Shown here in pieces: positions 58,346-64,000 of a stretch of 64,000 bases of DNA. A program made the translations under genes and the position numbers. The DNA is from Cryptomeria japonica. Taxonomy: Eukaryota; Streptophyta; Pinopsida; Cupressales; Cupressaceae. The DNA is taken from the NCBI RefSeq assembly GCF_030272615.1, contig NC_081413.1:333908302-333972301 (forward strand). The letters run 5' to 3'. Position 1 is the first letter of the stretch. Every line of letters starts with the position of its first letter. The notes below the pieces were generated by a model, which ran no database searches, had not been told where the DNA came from, and worked only from the letters and a program-made list of their open reading frames with translations.

Positions 58346-59146
58346 TCATGTGGAGGATGTGGTGACAATCATAATGAATTCATCTGGTAATTCTGTGAGA
58401 ATAGGATGGTCACCTGGAAGTGGAGCATCAGCCAACTGGTCTGCAATGACTTGTCCCTTGATTGCTTTTCTGTCTATATATTCAATGTCAAACTCACTTA
58501 AGAGAATGGCCCATTTAGCGGTTCTACAAGTGAGGGCAGCTTTTGACAAGAGATATTTAAGCGGATCAATCTTAGCAATCAGTTTTATTTTGTTGTTCAG
58601 CATATAGTGTCGGAGTTTTTGTGTGCTAAATACCAATGCTAGGCATGCTTTTTCAATGTGGGTATAATTGAGTTCATACCCGACTAGTGTCCGACTGATG
58701 TAGTAAATGGCATGTTCCTTCCCTTGATAATATGTTTGTGCTAGCAATGCCCCCAATGCCACTGTGGTAGCACATATGTACAAAATAAGGGGTTTTCTAG
58801 GAGTAGGAGGCATAAGCACTAGAGGTGATGCCAGATATTCTTTTAGTTTTTCAAAGGCCTTTTGACACAAGCAGTCCCATTTGAATTTTGTGTCTTTGCG
58901 CAACAGGTGTGCAAATGGATGGCACTTATCTGCCAGTTGTAAAATAAAATGTCTAACAGATTGGAGTTTTACCTGGAGGCTTCGTAGTTGTCTCATAGTT
59001 TTCAGTGGAGGCATTTCCATGATGTCTTTTACCTTTGTAGGATCAACCTTGATGCCTCTGCAGGAAACAATGAAACCTAATAGTTTTCCCGATGTGACCC
59101 CAAAAACACACTTCTTGGGATTTAGTCGCAATTTGTATTTTTCCAA
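58346..59146 (-). pseudogene. RT thumb, Ty3-type RNase H and connection, element E
   Basis: Open 266-codon segment: MEKYKLRLNPKKCVFGVTSG, MRQLRSLQVKLQSVRHFILQ, PLILYICATTVALGALLAQ, AIYYISRTLVGYELNYTHIE, and the connection LIAKIDPLKYLLSKAALT. As in element A, the first RNase H lacks a clear TDAS-type aspartate. Confidence 0.85.
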
Positions 59147-59770
59147 TCTTTCAAAGATTTGCTTTAGGATAGGGATGTGTTCCTATCTTGTCTTGGATTT
59201 TCCTAGCAGATCATCCACATAGTCCTCTATAATTTTATGCAAGAGGTCATGAAAAATTGTTGTCATGGCACGCTAATATGTAGCTCCAGCATTTTTGAGG
59301 CCGAAAGGCATGACCCAGTAATAGAAAGTCCCCCATGGTGTCGTGAATGCAGTTTTATGTTGATCTTCGTCTGCAATCCTGATTTGATTATTTCCAGAAA
59401 ATCCATCCATAAGTGACAACATCTCATGTCCTGCTGTAAGATCCACAATCATATCTATGTTAGGGAGTAGGAAATCATCTTTAGGACAAACTCTATTTAG
59501 ATCTCAAAAATCAATGTAGATGCGGATGCCCCCGACGAGTTTGCCGACAGGTACAATGTTAGAGACCCATTTAGCGTAGTCTATTGGTTTGATGAATTTT
59601 GCGTCCAACATCTTTTGGAGTTCTGCCTTGACCAGGAGTGCAATATGCGGGTGCATTTTGCGCAATTTCTATTTTACAGGTTTTGCATCTGAGTGGATAG
59701 CGAGATTATGAACCACCAAGGCAGGATCTAAACCTGGCATATCGGCATAGGACCATGCGAAATTGATTTT
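59147..59770 (-). pseudogene. Reverse transcriptase core of element E
   Basis: The palm-domain motifs are recognisable (catalytic VDD near 59215, FGLKNAGATY near 59270-59300, DGFSGNNQI-like near 59385-59415) but broken by several stops, so this RT is inactive. Confidence 0.8.
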
Positions 59771-60230
59771 TACCTCTGTAAGGAAGTTGATGAACTTTTT
59801 TTTTTCTCTTTTTTGTGAGGGACTTGGCAATGAGCACATTTTTTGGAATGACTTTGGTGCCCATGTTGATACTGTATGTTTCTTCTATCAGCAAATTTGA
59901 TCTGTCTTGTGAAGGTAACCAATGGTAGGGAGGTCAAGTCCCTCATCGTCAAGTGCCTTTTCGATCTTTTCACTTTCAGATACGCCCTTTATTTTTATTT
60001 TTTGCTCATCCAAAGGTTCCTTGAAGAGGTTTTCACCTAGGGAATCATGTTTTTTACTTTGATTATCTTTTTTGCAACTAAGGGCATTGACCTGACTACC
60101 AAAGTATCCTTTTTCGTGTAGTTGAATACCATCTACTCTATTACAATCTTCCAGATTTTGCATAGTCAGGAGAGTAATGAGAGCATTATCATCGGCGCAG
60201 GTATCTAACGTGGGTTTGTCTCGTTGGTCC
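59771..60230 (-). pseudogene. Protease-RT linker of element E
   Basis: Acidic linker homologous to 3231-3800 of element A; contains a frameshift near 59800-59820 in a T-run (TTTTTTTTTCTCTTTTTTG). Confidence 0.6.
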
Positions 60231-61450
60231 TAGTCTATGAGTTCAAGATGTAGCTCATGTGAAGTGGGAGAGGTTACGAGGGTGATGGCATTGATGTGAG
60301 TGTCAAAGAAGATATCATTTTCATATTCATAAGGCATTTCATGGAACTCCTCTTCATCAGAGCTTTCGATATCCAAAGAAGGACTTGAAGGGGCACAAGC
60401 GATAGTAATCTTAGGCATCGAGGTGTACCCCAAGCCTCTGTTGTACTTGTAGGAGATAGGATTTACGGGTGCTTTTCTTCCTTTTTCTTTTGGTCCCAAG
60501 TCATCTCCTTTGTAACCCATTTTTTTTACTATAGCTGACGCTTTTGGATACATTTTTTTGGATATTTTTGTTGGATCTTCATATTCTTCCCGGTACAACC
60601 ATGAAGAGACATCTACGTCAAGGCTCTCCTCATCAAGTGGGTCCCATTGCTGGAAGGTGGTATTTTTGCATTGTATGACTGGTTTTTGATCTTTTTTGAG
60701 CTCTTTTGGTTTGCCAAATGACTTAGGAGAGAGGGGGAGGTTGCCTATTAATAAGACATCCTCCAATTTGTATTCTCCACAGCCATTATCCAATATCTTG
60801 ATTTGTGTGTCTAGTTGGGATGAGGTGGAGGCAACATTTGATGTGTCAGATGGAGGAGCTGGCAAGGGTCTATTTAGTGGGCAATGATATGGATGTTTCC
60901 CCTCTAAGAGTTTGCAATATTGAAAAGGTTGTGGATCACCTTTGATAGTGACCTCTCTTCCATTGAAGGGGAATTTGATGCATTGGTGATAAGTGGAGGG
61001 TACAACTTGCAAGGAGTGAATCCATGGTTGACTAAGGAGGATGTTGTAGGGGAGATCAAGATCTAGTACTTGGCAAGGGGTTTCAATTGTGATAGGGCCC
61101 ACTTGAAGAGGTAAGGTGATCATGCCCTTTGAAACTCTTTCTACATCATCATATGCTTTTATTGTGATCCTTCCTAATGTGTCTACCAGGTCCTCAGAAA
61201 GTCCCAATTGTTTTATTAACTTGTATGTACACAGATTGAGTCTGGATCCACCGTCTATTAGGATATGTTTGACCTTGTGCTTATGGATAAGGGCTTCGAT
61301 GTGCAAAGGTTTATTGTGGTCTTCATCTATAGGAGCATCATTGGAGGTGAATACAAGGTGCTGCTGGGAAGCAATGTTTCCAATGAGAGCTTGGAATTGG
61401 GTAGAATTGATATTATCGGGAACGCGAGACTCAAGGAGGGCTTGTTCCAA
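60231..61450 (-). pseudogene. Protease and G-patch region of element E
   Basis: Open 406-codon segment. Protease loop ILIDGGSRLNLC (about 61230-61270, with R in place of G after DGGS), YNILLSQPWIH instead of LLGRPWIH, then a linker and a complete G-patch-like stretch IVKKMGYKGDDLGPKEKGRK to NRGLGY (about 60430-60530). This is the best view of the G-patch in the A/E family. Confidence 0.82.
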
Positions 61451-63812
61451 AATTTCTTTATAGATAGGGGAAGTCTTGAGAAGTTATAGAATGGATATAT
61501 GTGTAGGGGTCTTCCCAAGTTGGTCAAGGAGATCATATCGGCGGGTGGAAGACATGGGTGGGGGGTTTGGTGGGGGAGGATCTCCTTGGATGGTGACTTT
61601 ATCTCGACGCATGGTTACATTGCAGTCATTCTGGGAATAGGGGTGGAAGGTACAATGCCTTGAATGACTATCTTAGCAGGATTAGGTCTGCTTTGGGAAG
61701 GGGGAGGATTAGCTCCTTGGATATGACATTAACATGATTGTTTGCGGGCTCAATGCGACCTACTAAAGAGTCAAAGTTGGTTACGTGATTAGTGTAGTCA
61801 TAGTTCACTGTGTTAGATGATGAGCCTTTTCCCTTATCATGTTTTGGGAAGGGTTCCTGGTACATTTTGAGTTTGTCATTGTTATTACCAGGTTTTGCAT
61901 TTGCTACTTCAATTTCACCCCTATCAATGAGATCTTGTATGTAGATTTTAAGCTTCATGCATTTTCGTGTATAGTGTCCCTTGATACAATGATATTCATA
62001 ATATTCAATCTCATTATACCACCTAGATTTATGTTGATTTGGATCAAACGGGCGAGTGATCAAAAAAACCACTGCGCCTGCTTGGACAAGTTTTTGAAAC
62101 ACCACTTCAATAGGCTCAACAAGAGAAGTGAAGTCTCTTGGAGTCCTGTTATTGGATCGGGGTGGTCGTCCCTAGACTAAGACATTGTTGTGAGGCTTTT
62201 GGGATTGATTTTGGTTGTTTTGATTGTTGAATTGATGATTAGTGGTGGTGGGTTTTGGGGGAGCGGCCACGGTTTGGGCCCATTTTGCATCAGTTACACC
62301 GTCATTGACTACGTTTTTATTCTTGGACCAAAATTTAGGTTTATCATTATGATAAGAGGAAGAAATTTGAGTTGATCTTTGGTAGTGTTTCAAGGTTCCT
62401 TCCTCTAGCAAGACACGTTTGAGGGTGAGACCCTTATCAGTCAATTTTTGGAAGGATTCAATACATTAAGATGTCAGAGGTCTTGAAAGTTTGGGCACCA
62501 AGTTCTTTTGAAATAATTCAATTTGATGTTGTTCTGGCATGTCCCATTGGAATTTCTTGATAAGATGTCGCCATCTTTGCAATAAGTTGGCGAAAGTCTC
62601 TCCGAACCTTTGCTTTGTGTTACATAGGTCCATCATGGATACATCATTAGCCATATTGTAGGCATAGTGAGCTACAAACTTCTCTACCAAGTCTGGAAAG
62701 GAGATAATGGAACCTCATGGTAGAGATGAGAACCATGCCAGGGCATCTCCTGTGAGACTCTTGGGGAAGAGTCTTCGAAGGTATAGGTCACTATAGGAGA
62801 CTTCTTGGCATAAGATGTGAAATTCCCGGACATGGTCGCGGGGGTCTCCTTTACTTTCTTACTTGGTGAATTTAGGGATCTCAAATCCTGGGGGGGAGGG
62901 TGCAACTGATATAGATGGGTCGCAAGGACAAGGACAAAATTCCTCAAACGAGTAAGGTTTTCTCTTATTAGTCCCTTCTTTCATGTCCTTGATGATATTT
63001 TTCATGTCTTGAATTTCCTTAATGAGGTCTTGTTGGGGATTTTGGTAATGATGGATTGTATTTGCCCCTAAAATTTGATGAGTCAAGGAAGGTGTACCAC
63101 CACTAATGTATTGATATGATGAGGAAGCGGGAATGTGAGATGTGATGACTGATATCGCAGGGATTTGAGTGATAGTTGGTTGTGGCCCACAAACTGTTGT
63201 GATGGAATTGAGTGCGACCTGGATAAAATTGGCGACATTGTTGATAGGAAGTGAAGTTTACAGAATAGAAATATGTGGTTGAGTGGAAGAAGATGGTATA
63301 GAGGCATGTTGGAGAATAGATGAGATAGGATTTGATAGTGGTATAGATGGTAAGGAGGAAGAAGGTGGGATGGAGACCATGGGGGGAGGTTCCATCGGTG
63401 GCATTGATTGAGTTTGGATGATTGGCGGGGGTGTAATTGATTGAGTTTGAATTACAGGTGCAACATTCTATGTGGGAGCGAGGTCTCCTTGTGGTTGTTG
63501 GCCAAGAGTGGATTTATCAAAATTAGGTGGAAGTTGAGCTCCATTTTCAAGGAGGGTCTTTAGAAGTGCAGTACGATTGTGCTGGATAAATTTTTCAATC
63601 ATCTCTTGGTTATAAGAGTCTACTAGGAAAGTTTGTACTTCCGGAGAGAGTTCATCTTGGTTAACCATATTAGGATTTTGGGTTTGATCTTGATTGCTAG
63701 GTTGCACACTTTGTGTAGGATCTTGCGTAGGATCTTCATATAGGACACTAATGTCTGGCATACCATATTGTTGTTCAACCATCTTTTTCTTTTGAGATCA
63801 AGTTGTGACCAT
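61451..63812 (-). pseudogene. Gag of element E
   Basis: Start codon position at 63812 by comparison with A; residue 5 is a stop where A has CGA (Arg), consistent with CpG decay. Gag core about 62690-62900, zinc-knuckle-like region about 61960-62015 (one cysteine/histidine pattern degraded: YYEYHCIKGHYTRKC). Several stops and a frameshift towards the protease near 61500-61670. Confidence 0.85.
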
Positions 63813-64000
63813 ACAAGAATAACCTTATAAAAGCTTGGAGGAAGAAATTTTTGATGAGAGGACTTAGCAAGACTTTTGGATTCTTTGGATTTTGTCTTTG
63901 ATGACAAGGGATTTTGCTGATTGGTGGGGTCTTTGGATTAGAACCCGGATTTGATTAGGATTGACACCTTAGTCCTTGGATGGGGATCTTAAGTGGTAGA
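63813..64000 (-). other. Start of the leader of element E
   Basis: Non-coding, continues out of the window. Lacks the 24/25-bp minisatellite that element A has at this place, though GAGAGGACTTAGCAAGAC hints at a single related unit. Confidence 0.55.

Larger units (their letters stand above)
52978..64000 (-). mobile_element. Element E internal region: Tat-type Ty3/gypsy, same family as A (right edge truncated)
   Basis: Minus strand order from the right: leader start, gag, protease, G-patch, RT, RNase H domains, integrase, A-rich tract, antisense PMD remnant, PPT, 3' LTR (51728-52977). The 5' LTR is outside the window. Gag and pol are in different frames, with several stops and at least one frameshift, so the copy is dead. 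Confidence 0.9.

Noticed and set aside
1-64000. tRNA, rRNA or organelle-derived segments
   Set aside because: No matching conserved stems or organelle genes were recognised by reading.

Overview
This looks like a stretch of a large, repeat-rich plant nuclear genome. The sequence is AT-rich, most of it is LTR retrotransposon DNA, and there is one recognisable host gene. That gene is a five-exon, minus-strand plant ALKBH9-type RNA demethylase (46620-48648). A gymnosperm would fit the giant Ty3/gypsy elements and the divergent flanking repeats, but the sequence does not prove it.

The left part (1 to about 36.2 kb) is a three-level nest. Element A (minus strand, Tat-type Ty3/gypsy, oldest) runs off the left edge; its gag-pol lies at 67-7275. 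Its leader was split by element C (minus strand, 8588-34334), which has two LTRs of about 1.15 kb, a PPT, a PBS and a GAGAG target-site duplication. Element C was itself split between its protease and G-patch regions by element D (plus strand, 20019-28269; LTRs 1675 and 1645 bp; target duplication CTTGT). D is non-autonomous: its only long ORF (1030 codons) has protease-like and G-patch-like segments but no reverse transcriptase, RNase H or integrase. The leader of A resumes at 34340, with a PBS at 35741-35752 and the start of its 5' LTR at 35756.

The middle (36.2-46.6 kb and 48.7-51.7 kb) is old intergenic DNA. It holds a degraded Ty3/gypsy integrase tail, a decayed D-like LTR with an internal duplication, a thrice-repeated block downstream of the ALKBH9 gene, microsatellites and a copia-like LTR fragment. 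The right part (51.7-64 kb) is element E, same family and strand as A: 3' LTR at about 51728-52977, gag-pol at 56600-63812, its 5' end beyond the window.

The most interesting content is the accessory gene of the C/E family. Between integrase and 3' LTR, on the strand opposite to gag-pol, both elements carry a plant mobile domain (PMD) gene with a coiled-coil tail (10909-13301 in C; 52995-54838 in E). In C it has a TATA box, a short first exon and a well-formed intron (10984-11439) joining exons in phase. Because the gene is antisense to the genomic transcript, its intron would not be spliced out during retrotransposition. Element C also carries ten exact copies of the palindrome TCGTACGA, clustered in its leader and inside the PMD intron. 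The polyproteins have the Tat-type layout: gag, protease, G-patch, reverse transcriptase, RNase H, a second archaeal-type RNase H and integrase. They have decayed mainly by stop codons rather than frameshifts.
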